From NCBI GenBank assembly GCA_030599445.1, contig JAUVOA010000070.1:1-7377 (forward strand): a DNA stretch of 7,377 nt, written 5' to 3'. Below are positions 1-5,961 of the stretch, in pieces. The notes below the pieces were generated by a model. The model did no database searches. It had not been told where the DNA came from and worked only from the letters and a program-made list of their open reading frames with translations. The position numbers and the translations under genes are program-made. The stretch is from Atribacterota bacterium (GTDB lineage: Bacteria > Atribacterota > Phoenicimicrobiia > Phoenicimicrobiales > Phoenicimicrobiaceae). The first letter of the stretch is position 1. Each line of letters begins with the position of its first letter.

Positions 1-56
1 AAACGTTCAAACAAAAGATAAACTAAAAATTTTTTCTATTTATATTTTCATTTTTC

Positions 57-86
57 TTGACATTCGACTGACCAGTCAGTTATAAT
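57..86 (+). promoter_or_regulatory. Strong sigma-70-type promoter of the RND export cluster
   Basis: A consensus -35 hexamer TTGACA (57-62) and a consensus -10 hexamer TATAAT (81-86) are separated by 18 bp. Upstream, 25-56 is rich in A and T tracts that could serve as an UP element. Transcription would begin near 92-94, leaving a leader of about 30 nt before the ATG at 125. The hexamers are seen directly; activity is inferred. The 18-bp spacer is one base longer than optimal and is almost filled by a palindrome (67-80), so this promoter is probably strong but repressed. Confidence 0.85.
67..80. promoter_or_regulatory. Palindromic operator between -35 and -10, TetR-type
   Basis: ACTGACCAGTCAGT has two perfect 6-bp inverted arms (ACTGAC / GTCAGT) around a CA centre. 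It lies wholly inside the promoter spacer and directly abuts the -10 box, a position where a bound dimer blocks RNA polymerase. Its length and TGAC..GTCA symmetry resemble operators of TetR-family repressors. The only regulator in the window is the TetR protein encoded at 5302-5883, at the far end of the same cluster, so autoregulation is the simplest reading. I saw no second copy of the palindrome in the window. Confidence 0.7.
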
Positions 87-106
87 AAAATTCAATTAAT
101 AATTTC

Positions 107-114
107 GAGAGGGG
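107..114 (+). promoter_or_regulatory. Ribosome binding site of the RND gene
   Basis: The purine run GAGAGGGG ends 10 nt before the ATG at 125, which is followed immediately by a second in-frame ATG at 128. The spacing favours the first ATG; starting at the second would shorten the protein by one residue. Confidence 0.6.
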
Positions 115-124
115 TAAAAATTAA

Positions 125-2908
125 ATGATGAGAAAACTCGCTAACTTTATCACTAAATATGCCTGGTCAATCCTTATAATCACCGTTATCATCACTGTTT
201 TGGCAGGCTCACAGTTGAACAAGTTAACCATCGAAGATGATATTACCAAATATATGCCTGAGGATGACCCGGATATAGAGTTTTATCGTGAAATCGTAGA
301 TAAATTCGGTGGTTCGCAAGCAGAAACAGCAGTGATCTCTCTGGAATATGATGAACTTTTTCAGGTAGAAAATCTAAGGAGCGTAAAAAACATTATTGAT
401 GAATTAAATGATGTTTCCTATATAAAATCTGTCACTTCTTTTTTAAATATGCCTGAAATTATAAGCACTGAATATGGATTGGAAGTCAAAGATTTAGTTG
501 AAATCTTTCCGGAAAATAATGAAGAAGCCGGGAAGCTTAAAGACACTCTTTTAAAAAACAACATGGTAAAAGGCAAGTTTATATCCGCAGACGGGAATGT
601 CACGCTATTAGTCCTGGAATTAAAAAAAGGTTATTCAGGAAGCGAGCTGAAAAATAATTTAATAAAAATAATTGAACCTTTAAAAGGAGAAGCTACAAAA
701 ATATATTACTCCGGTATGCCATTAATGAGTGCAGAAATATCAGAAAGTTCCCGGGGTACCATGAGCTTAAGTATTGTCGCCATCATTATCATGCTCTTTG
801 TTCTTTTCTTCTGCTTTCGAAGTATTCGGGGAGTCATATTGCCCCTAATCGTCGCTTTTATGTCTTCGGTTTGGGTTTTGGGTTTAATCGCTTCCACTGG
901 TAGAAATGTCACCATGGTAGCCGCTATTCTACCGGTTATTATGATATCTCTGGCAACTGCTTATGGGATACATTTTGTAAGCCGTTATTATGAAGAAAGA
1001 TATCGCTTTGAACCGCTTAAAGCAGTCAAAAGGGCTTTCCGTCATACTTTTTTACCCATATTAATGAGTGCTTTGACAACTATGGCCGGTTTTTTGTCTC
1101 TTTCTGCTGCCATCGTGAGACCCATTACCGAATTTGGTATTTTTTCTACCATGGGAATATTTTTTGCTTTTATACTGGCAACTTTTTTTCTGGGTGCTTT
1201 TTATAAACTTTTCCCTCCTCCTAAAATACATAAAAAATTTTCTTCTAATTCTAACGATTTAGTCAGTAAATTATTGAATCTTGTTTTTTATTTGGTTTCA
1301 GAAAAAAGAAAAATGGTTATCGTGATTGTATTAGTCGTAGTTTTAGGAGGAATCGGCTTTGCTACTCAGGTCATACCTGATTCTTCTATGGAATCAAGAT
1401 TGGGAGAAAAGAACCAAGTTGTAAAAACTTTAAATTATTTCAAAGAGAAATTTGGCGGAGTAGATACGCTTTATGTTTACACTGAAGCTGATAATGTCAA
1501 AAATCCTTATGTTCTAAGACAGATAAAAAAAATTGAGGATTACTCGAAACGACTCCCTTCACTAAAAGAACCGTCCTCAATCAGCAATTTTTTAATTGAT
1601 CTTAATGATGCAATGGAAAATAAAAAGATCATTCCTGCCAGTTTGGAAAAGATTGATAATCTCTGGTTTTTTGCCCAGGACAATGAATACCTTACTTCTA
1701 TGGTTGGAGATGATGATAAAGACACGTTGATATCCATCAAGGCAAAAGAAATGACTTCAAATGCCCTTGATTTATCAATTGCAAAAATAAGGACATTTAT
1801 AGAAACCATTCCCAAAAATGTAAAGCAAGTAGATCTTCAATCATTGGAAAAAGAAGAACGTAAAAATTATTACCCATATATTGCAGATGAAATTATTTCT
1901 TCCCTTCAGGCAAAAGGTATAGAGATAAAAAATATTGACGACTTCAAGAAGGAATTAGTTCGATTGGCTGCTCAACCAAATAATGAATTTGAAAGAAAAG
2001 ACCAGACATTTATTTCTGAAATTTTGTCTCTATCTTCTTTAGAAATTGAAGATTTAGGATTAACCAAGGAAAAGATTTCTCCTTTACTTACACCTTATAT
2101 CCAAAATGAGCAAACAGTAGATTTCTTTATAAATGAACTTATTAGTCAAATAGACTTATCAGAAGATGATGCTTTCTATTTGCAGGAAATATTGGAAGAT
2201 TCTCGTGATATGGCCAAGGAAAGAGAAAAAGTAAAAGTGGCACAAATAATGGCAGAAAATTATTTAGGTGATCAGTTAAGCGATGAAGAAAATAATATCT
2301 TCTGGTATTTAACTGATACAATTGTTTTTATACCTGATGACAATGAAACTACGGAACTCTCTTTTCGGCTCAGCGGAACCCCGGTCATAACCGATCGAAT
2401 AAACAGCAGTGTATTCAGAGGACAGATAAGGAGTATTGTTCTTGCATTCTTACTGGTATTCGTCATGTTGGTCATTCAATTTAAATCTATTAAAGTGGGA
2501 TTATATTCCATCATTCCTCTTATTTTAACTATTGTTACCGCGGGTGGTGCTATGGGTGTCTTCAATATACCCTTAAACATATCTACCATGATGGTAGCAA
2601 GTATCGCTATAGGAGCAGGGATAGATTATACCATTCACTTTATATCCCGCTATAAAAATGAATTAAAAAGCAAAGAAAAAGTAGATGCGCTAAAAACAAC
2701 CCTAACCGGAACTGGAAGGGCGATCGTTTTTAATTCCATTTCTATTGCAGCCGGAATTTTTGTACTCAGCTTTTCCAATATTAAGATGATGGCAGCTTTT
2801 GGTCAATTGATTGGAAGTGTAATGCTGGTAAGTGTTATATATACCCTATTACTTCTTCCAATATTATTAGATAAAGTTGATTTTAAATTAAAAAAGGAGT
2901 CAAAATAA
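125..2908 (+). CDS. RND superfamily transporter, MMPL/COG1033 type
   Basis: 927-residue inner-membrane transporter of the hydrophobe-exporting RND branch (MMPL domain; relatives include MmpL proteins and the hopanoid transporter HpnN), expected to use the proton gradient. The layout is the classic internal duplication: one helix (about 13-30), a periplasmic domain (31-212), five helices (213-360), then a helix (397-415), a second periplasmic domain (420-768) and five helices (770-915). The repeat is visible in the paired motifs YGIHFVSRYYEE (280-291) and DYTIHFISRYKNE (834-846), and in SGMPLMSAEI (196-205) and SGTPVITDRI (750-759). The Asp expected in the helix-4 motif is present in the second half (D834) but is Ala279 in the first. 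The second periplasmic domain is about 170 residues longer than the first because of a charged, probably helical insertion (roughly 560-725). It is first in the cluster, and its TAA overlaps the next ATG by one base. Family assignment is firm; the substrate is unknown, with lipid or another hydrophobic compound most likely. Confidence 0.9.
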   Translation: MMRKLANFITKYAWSILIITVIITVLAGSQLNKLTIEDDITKYMPEDDPDIEFYREIVDKFGGSQAETAVISLEYDELFQVENLRSVKNIIDELNDVSYIKSVTSFLNMPEIISTEYGLEVKDLVEIFPENNEEAGKLKDTLLKNNMVKGKFISADGNVTLLVLELKKGYSGSELKNNLIKIIEPLKGEATKIYYSGMPLMSAEISESSRGTMSLSIVAIIIMLFVLFFCFRSIRGVILPLIVAFMSSVWVLGLIASTGRNVTMVAAILPVIMISLATAYGIHFVSRYYEERYRFEPLKAVKRAFRHTFLPILMSALTTMAGFLSLSAAIVRPITEFGIFSTMGIFFAFILATFFLGAFYKLFPPPKIHKKFSSNSNDLVSKLLNLVFYLVSEKRKMVIVIVLVVVLGGIGFATQVIPDSSMESRLGEKNQVVKTLNYFKEKFGGVDTLYVYTEADNVKNPYVLRQIKKIEDYSKRLPSLKEPSSISNFLIDLNDAMENKKIIPASLEKIDNLWFFAQDNEYLTSMVGDDDKDTLISIKAKEMTSNALDLSIAKIRTFIETIPKNVKQVDLQSLEKEERKNYYPYIADEIISSLQAKGIEIKNIDDFKKELVRLAAQPNNEFERKDQTFISEILSLSSLEIEDLGLTKEKISPLLTPYIQNEQTVDFFINELISQIDLSEDDAFYLQEILEDSRDMAKEREKVKVAQIMAENYLGDQLSDEENNIFWYLTDTIVFIPDDNETTELSFRLSGTPVITDRINSSVFRGQIRSIVLAFLLVFVMLVIQFKSIKVGLYSIIPLILTIVTAGGAMGVFNIPLNISTMMVASIAIGAGIDYTIHFISRYKNELKSKEKVDALKTTLTGTGRAIVFNSISIAAGIFVLSFSNIKMMAAFGQLIGSVMLVSVIYTLLLLPILLDKVDFKLKKESK
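2894..2899 (+). promoter_or_regulatory. Ribosome binding site of the LolA-like gene
   Basis: AAGGAG lies within the last codons of the RND gene, 8 nt before the ATG at 2908. Together with the one-base TAATG overlap, it supports translational coupling of transporter and carrier. Confidence 0.75.
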
Positions 2909-3690
2909 TGAAAATAAGAAAATATTTTTTTGCCATGATAACTGTTTGCTTGTTTTTTTTAAGTTTTATGACCTACGCAGGAACAGAAACAACACTAACA
3001 GTAGACGAAATTATGGATAAAATGGATGAAACCTCTCCGGAATTTTCTACTCAAAAGACAATTTCCGAAATGATTTTAATTGACCAGAAAGGGAAAGAAG
3101 AAGTCAGAGAGATGGTGATGTTCTCTCAAAAAGTTGAAGATGATCAAACCAATACGCTTGTGAGGTTTCTTTCTCCTAAATCTGTAAAAGGGGTTACGCT
3201 TCTAAATATCAATGATGGGGAAAAAATATATTTATATATGCCTGCCTTTGGTAAACCAAAGAGAATCGCCGGGTCTACGAAGCGTGATGAATTTATGGGA
3301 ACAGGTCTCTCCTATGAAGATATGAATATGAATTATGAAGATAAGGATTATGAGAAAAAATTGCTGGAAGAGACAGAGAGCGTATACATAGTGGAAGTTT
3401 TACCGAGCGGAGAAGATTTGTCTTATGAAAAAATTATTATTCATGTGGATAAAGCAAATTTTTATGCTAAAAAAGTAGAATTTTACGAAACGAGTAATGA
3501 ATTGACTAAAACTTTAACTATCAATAAAATAAAAATTGATGATAAAGGCAAGGTTACACCTATGGAGATAGAATTTACTGACATAGAAGAAGAAGATAAA
3601 ACTAAAATAGTAATAAAAGAAATAGAATATGATGTCGAATTATCATCCAGTTTCTTTAGTATCAGGACGTTGAAGAAGCCGACACTTTAA
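2908..3690 (+). CDS. Outer membrane lipoprotein-sorting protein, LolA-like
   Basis: 260-residue periplasmic protein of the LolA-like superfamily (COG2834 type). A signal peptide occupies residues 1-24 (MKIRK, a hydrophobic core, then TYA before G25), with no lipobox cysteine at the cleavage site, so the mature form should be soluble. Family hallmarks are LVRFLSPKSVKGVTLL (84-99), IYLYMPAFGKPKRIAGSTKR (107-126) and FMGTGLSYEDM (129-139). LolA-fold proteins are half-barrels that hold acyl chains in a hydrophobic groove. Members of this branch often sit beside MMPL-type RND pumps, which suggests shuttling of the pump's hydrophobic substrate and not general lipoprotein sorting. The gene is coupled to the pump by a TAATG overlap. 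It is not canonical LolA, so no symbol is given. The family call is secure; the substrate is inferred. Confidence 0.88.
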   Translation: MKIRKYFFAMITVCLFFLSFMTYAGTETTLTVDEIMDKMDETSPEFSTQKTISEMILIDQKGKEEVREMVMFSQKVEDDQTNTLVRFLSPKSVKGVTLLNINDGEKIYLYMPAFGKPKRIAGSTKRDEFMGTGLSYEDMNMNYEDKDYEKKLLEETESVYIVEVLPSGEDLSYEKIIIHVDKANFYAKKVEFYETSNELTKTLTINKIKIDDKGKVTPMEIEFTDIEEEDKTKIVIKEIEYDVELSSSFFSIRTLKKPTL

Positions 3691-3695
3691 AGACA

Positions 3696-3723
3696 GTATA
3701 TAGTATATCGTATATAGTATATA
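3696..3723. repeat. Heptamer tandem array, GTATATA x4
   Basis: Four consecutive 7-nt units: GTATATA, GTATATC, GTATATA, GTATATA. The array begins five bases after the stop codon of the LolA-like gene. It is the reverse complement of the array at 4020-4040 and related to the one at 7102-7129. Confidence 0.85.
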
Positions 3724-3733
3724 GAAAAAATAC

Positions 3734-3768
3734 AGTAATAAGTGATGAGTAACTAGTAATGAGCAAAT
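3734..3768. repeat. Degenerate heptamer run, AGTAATG-like x5
   Basis: Five consecutive 7-nt units in register: AGTAATA, AGTGATG, AGTAACT, AGTAATG and AGCAAAT. It has the same period as the neighbouring GTATATA array but a different consensus, and looks like a decayed tandem repeat. Confidence 0.6.
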
Positions 3769-3798
3769 AAGAAAAATTCAGAATACAGAACAAAATCG

Positions 3799-3816
3799 TA
3801 ACACGTATCGCGTGAA
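3799..3816. repeat. Dispersed 18-nt repeat, copy 1
   Basis: TAACACGTATCGCGTGAA matches the stretch at 6909-6926 at 16 of 18 positions, including an identical 11-nt core ACGTATCGCGT. Both copies lie in intergenic repeat-rich DNA about 3.1 kb apart. Function is unknown. Confidence 0.6.
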
Positions 3817-3824
3817 TAGTACAA

Positions 3825-3849
3825 TTAGTTAGTTGGTTAGCTGGTTAAG
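3825..3849. repeat. Tetramer run, TTAG/TTGG
   Basis: Units TTAG TTAG TTGG TTAG CTGG TTAAG follow each other directly, giving a period of 4, or 8 if read as TTAGTTGG. This appears to be a degenerate microsatellite with no coding sense. Confidence 0.55.
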
Positions 3850-3904
3850 AAAAAAGAATAAAGAAGCCAGAAGATGAGAGATATTATCTAGGATCAGATT
3901 TAGT

Positions 3905-3922
3905 GGTTCGATTCATCGAACC
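3905..3922. repeat. Palindromic hairpin 1, GATTCATC centre
   Basis: GGTTCGAT and ATCGAACC are perfect 8-nt inverted arms around TC. Allowing one bulged base (C3923), the stem extends outward by three pairs to 3902 and 3926. It resembles REP/foldback-type intergenic palindromes and shares its GATTCATC centre with the palindrome at 3949-3968. Confidence 0.7.
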
Positions 3923-3948
3923 CGCTAGGGAAATCATCAAGATAACTC

Positions 3949-3968
3949 GGGGCGGATTCATCCGCCCC
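3949..3968. repeat. Palindromic hairpin 2, GC-rich, GATTCATC centre
   Basis: GGGGCGGAT and ATCCGCCCC are perfect 9-nt inverted arms around TC, making this one of the most GC-rich spots in an AT-rich window. No T run follows, so it is not a canonical intrinsic terminator, although a stem this stable in the transcript could slow polymerase or protect the upstream mRNA from 3' decay. Short GC-rich palindromes of this style are often dispersed REP-like elements. Confidence 0.75.
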
Positions 3969-4006
3969 CTGTGACACAAAATTGTAAATTTTGGAAGACA
4001 GGCGCT

Positions 4007-4034
4007 TTGTCTGTCATACTATATACTATATACT
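4007..4034 (+). promoter_or_regulatory. Possible internal promoter for barrel and TetR genes
   Basis: TTGTCT (4007-4012) and TATACT (4029-4034) are 16 bp apart. The -10 match is created by the heptamer array, which offers TATACT every 7 bp (4022, 4029). A start near 4041 would leave a leader of about 23 nt holding the GGAGG site. The -35 match is only partial, so this is weak evidence. Confidence 0.3.
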
Positions 4035-4040
4035 ATATAC
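4020..4040. repeat. Heptamer tandem array, TATATAC x3
   Basis: Three exact 7-nt units TATATAC, preceded by a partial unit (4017-4019). This is the reverse-complement family of the array at 3696-3723. It ends 23 nt before the proposed GTG start of the barrel gene, so changes in copy number would alter its promoter or leader. Confidence 0.85.
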
Positions 4041-4050
4041 TGAAAAGAAT

Positions 4051-4055
4051 GGAGG
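4051..4055 (+). promoter_or_regulatory. Ribosome binding site deciding the barrel start
   Basis: GGAGG ends 8 nt before an in-frame GTG at 4064 and 14 nt before the in-frame ATG at 4070. Normal spacing favours the GTG. An in-frame ATG at 4049 overlaps the site itself and cannot use it. Confidence 0.7.
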
Positions 4056-4063
4056 AAAAAAAT

Positions 4064-5302
4064 GTGATCATGAAAAGAAATGTTTTTTTGATAATCTTAA
4101 TCATTTTAGTATATTCGTCATCTGTTTATGCTTTAGATTTTTCGGGAAATTTAACTTACTCCGGACAGTATGATTTAAGCGAACCAAATTTAAGTAATAC
4201 TTTAAATTTAGACCTCAATTTTATTCATAATTTTAGCGGTGAGATTTTTGCAGAAGGAGATTTGATCATTAGATATTCTGATAAATATTCTACAAATCCT
4301 TTTATGATCATACCTAAAGAAATTTATATTGGCACTTATGACCTTATTCCCCAACTCGATATAAGAGCAGGTCTGTTAATTGTAAGCTGGGGGTCAGCAG
4401 ATATGTTTAGTCCTTTGGATAATTTTAATCCTCTACCGCCCGAAATGTCTTTTTCGTCTTTGGTCCAAAAAAATGGAGTATTAGCCGCTGATGCAACTTA
4501 TTATTTTAATGATATTACTTACTTACAAACTATAATCCTTCCTTCTTTTGTCCCTTCTTATATGCCAGAAAAATATGAAGAGCAGATATATCTTTCTATA
4601 TTTGCCCCCCAATTTCAAGCTCAGGGAATAGAAATAACCTCTATTAATATAACTCGCACCCTTCCGGAAAATCCGGTTTGGGGATTAAAATTGGGAAGAA
4701 GTTTCACTTCTTTTGATGCCGCAATAAGTTATTATAATGGTTATTACTTAAACACTTACCCTGAAACCGTAGAACCCGTTCCCGGTGTTTCCGGTATGAC
4801 TTTAAATCTGGGCTTGGGGTATCCTAAAAAAGATGTTTTTGGCTTTGAATTCCAGGGAGATTTCCCAGGCATTGAAGGTGCTACTTTAAGAGGCGATTTA
4901 GCTTATATAGTTCCTCAACTTTGGCAAGTACAAGGTGAATATATATTAAAAGACCCCTATATAAAAGCAGTAATCGGTGCAGATTATACTACCTCTTTTG
5001 ACCTTTACCTAAATGTGGGTTTTATCTGGGGTTTTATCTTTGAAGAAGGAGACCAATGTTCCCCTTATATCTCTTTAAATGCCAGAAAGGAATTAGAAGA
5101 CAGTAAGCTTACTCCTAACTATTTAGGCATAATCAGTCTTCATGATGGAAGCATGGTAAATTCTATTGGTGCCAGTTATGATTTCACTGATGATTTTTCA
5201 ATTACTTTTTCCTATGTTTCTGTTTTGGGCGAACAAACTTCAAAGCTGGGACAGATGGGAAGTGCAGAGGGTCTATACCTGATGGGAGAGTGGTCTTTCT
5301 AA
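4064..5302 (+). CDS. Outer membrane beta-barrel protein, DUF1302-like
   Basis: About 412 residues. The signal peptide is residues 1-23 (MIMKRN, an Ile/Leu core, then SVYA before L24). The mature protein starts LDFSGNLTYSGQYDL and consists of alternating polar and hydrophobic strands rich in Tyr, Gly and Asn, ending in GEWSF; a terminal Phe is the usual signal for barrel insertion by the Bam machinery. The stretch RAGLLIVSWGSADMFSP (101-117), followed by LDNFNP, resembles the G-x-x-x-x-x-WG-x-x-D...P-x-D-x-x-NP pattern of DUF1302-type barrels, which are often encoded beside MMPL-type RND pumps. It is the likely outer-membrane end of the export route. The open frame extends back to an ATG at 3971, but that part runs through repeats and lacks a ribosome site, so I chose the GTG at 4064; ATG 4070 is the alternative. 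Barrel nature is confident, exact family less so. Confidence 0.78.
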   Translation: MIMKRNVFLIILIILVYSSSVYALDFSGNLTYSGQYDLSEPNLSNTLNLDLNFIHNFSGEIFAEGDLIIRYSDKYSTNPFMIIPKEIYIGTYDLIPQLDIRAGLLIVSWGSADMFSPLDNFNPLPPEMSFSSLVQKNGVLAADATYYFNDITYLQTIILPSFVPSYMPEKYEEQIYLSIFAPQFQAQGIEITSINITRTLPENPVWGLKLGRSFTSFDAAISYYNGYYLNTYPETVEPVPGVSGMTLNLGLGYPKKDVFGFEFQGDFPGIEGATLRGDLAYIVPQLWQVQGEYILKDPYIKAVIGADYTTSFDLYLNVGFIWGFIFEEGDQCSPYISLNARKELEDSKLTPNYLGIISLHDGSMVNSIGASYDFTDDFSITFSYVSVLGEQTSKLGQMGSAEGLYLMGEWSF

Positions 5303-5883
5303 TGGAAAATATTGATAAAAAAGAAAAGATTTTAGAGGCAGCCCGGGAGGTCTTTTTTAAAAAGAGCTTTTATGAGGCTACTATGGACGATATTGCTCAG
5401 CTTTCTGGCATAAAAAAACCTACTATCTATTATTATTTCCCTTCTAAAATAGATTTGGCTTCACAACTTCTGGAAGTAAATGTAAAAAAGATTTTTGGAA
5501 AAATCAACGAAATAATTTCCACAACAAGTAATATAAAACAACGGATAAAAATGATAGTAAACTTCTATATAAATCTTTTGGAAGAAAATTCTAAAACTTT
5601 TATTATTATGCAAAGAATCGGCTATGATTTTATGCAAAAGGAAGACAGTAAGAAAAAGATGAATGAACTCTTCGAACAATTAAGAAAAAAACAGAAGAAA
5701 GCGGGAGACCTGTTCGGAGAAGTTATTTTATCTTCCGGTAAAAGAGTAAGCGGAGATCTGTTTTTATATTCTATGATTGCTGCCTTGGGAAGAATTATCT
5801 TTGAAAATGTATCCCAGGGAAGAAAGCCAAGAAAAGTTGATCTCCTGGCCATTGGAGATATTTTTATCGCCTCAGTAAAGTAA
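5302..5883 (+). CDS. TetR/AcrR-family transcriptional regulator
   Basis: 193-residue one-component repressor of usual TetR length. The N-terminal DNA-binding domain is clear: KEKILEAAREVFFKKSFYEA (7-26), then the helix-turn-helix TMDDIAQLSGIKKPTIYYYF (27-46) and PSKIDLASQLL. The rest (about 55-193) is an all-helical ligand and dimer domain of unknown specificity. The ATG at 5302 overlaps the barrel gene's TAA by one base (TAATG), which indicates translational coupling. An in-frame GTG at 5290 is possible but has no properly spaced ribosome site, and the PTIYYYF region is unaffected either way. As last gene of the cluster it probably senses the exported compound or an inducer and represses the promoter at 57-86 through the palindrome at 67-80. 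That link is inferred. Its stop codon is also the outer edge of an inverted repeat. Confidence 0.9.
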   Translation: MENIDKKEKILEAAREVFFKKSFYEATMDDIAQLSGIKKPTIYYYFPSKIDLASQLLEVNVKKIFGKINEIISTTSNIKQRIKMIVNFYINLLEENSKTFIIMQRIGYDFMQKEDSKKKMNELFEQLRKKQKKAGDLFGEVILSSGKRVSGDLFLYSMIAALGRIIFENVSQGRKPRKVDLLAIGDIFIASVK

Positions 5884-5961
5884 TACAGGGGACGGTTCTC
5901 TGTGTTAACTTAGTTTAAAATTTAAAATCATTATTAACACAAAGAACCGTCCCCTGTATTA
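5881..5961. repeat. Long inverted repeat spanning both convergent stop codons
   Basis: Arms 5881-5908 and 5934-5961 are reverse complements at 27 of 28 positions (the mismatch is C5900 with A5942), around a 25-nt AT-rich loop. Each arm begins with TAA read inward: the left one is the TetR stop, and the right one, read on the minus strand, is the permease stop. The core ACAGGGGACGGTTCT resembles dispersed intergenic palindromes seen in many anaerobes, some linked to REP-associated (IS200-like, Y1) transposases. Transcripts from either side would form a very stable 3' hairpin, so it may end or protect both mRNAs, but no T run follows either arm. Confidence 0.9.

Larger units (their letters stand above)
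3694..4042. repeat. 27-nt inverted arms bracketing the gap
   Basis: The arm at 3694-3720 is the reverse complement of 4016-4042 with one mismatch in 27 nt (C at 3709 against A in the complementary copy). Both begin CAGTATATAG when read inward and enclose 295 bp of non-coding DNA. The arms consist of the 7-nt tandem repeat, so they may have arisen as microsatellites and not as true terminal repeats. The outline resembles a small non-autonomous element, but no clear target-site duplication is seen. Confidence 0.6.
3691..4063. other. 373-bp repeat-filled gap within the export cluster
   Basis: No credible gene is present. In order, the gap contains a heptamer array (3696-3723), a second heptamer-periodic run (3734-3768), a dispersed repeat copy (3799-3816), a tetramer run (3825-3849), two palindromes (3905-3922 and 3949-3968), a small A/T inverted repeat AAAATT/AATTTT (3978-3992), a GACAG/CTGTC inverted repeat (3997-4015) and a heptamer array in reverse orientation (4020-4040). 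There is no hairpin followed by a T run after 3690, so read-through from the first two genes into the barrel gene is possible. Confidence 0.8.

Noticed and set aside
418..2475. Several 60-90 codon minus-strand ORFs inside the RND gene, and others inside the TetR gene
   Set aside because: They are antisense to well-supported coding sequence, with no ribosome sites, domains or conserved motifs.
3902..3926. GGTTCGATTC resembling the T-arm of a tRNA, hence a possible tRNA remnant or att site
   Set aside because: No anticodon arm, D arm or acceptor stem is found upstream; the match is explained by the palindrome itself.
3949..3980. GC-rich hairpin as an intrinsic terminator
   Set aside because: It is followed by CTGTGACAC and not by a T run; termination here is unsupported.
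3696..4040. CRISPR array
   Set aside because: The units are 7 nt and contiguous, with no 25-40 nt repeats or unique spacers and no cas genes.
3689..4048. AAAGA target-site duplication around the inverted-arm interval
   Set aside because: The copies flank the arms only if the boundary is shifted by one base on one side, and five A-rich bases are expected by chance.
3971..4063. N-terminal extension of the barrel gene from an ATG at 3971
   Set aside because: It reads through an inverted repeat and the heptamer array, has no ribosome site, and would bury the clear signal peptide behind 31 extra residues.
3991..4173. 60-codon ORF on the plus strand overlapping the barrel start
   Set aside because: Its reading runs out of frame through the repeat array, ribosome site and signal-peptide coding region; no family features.
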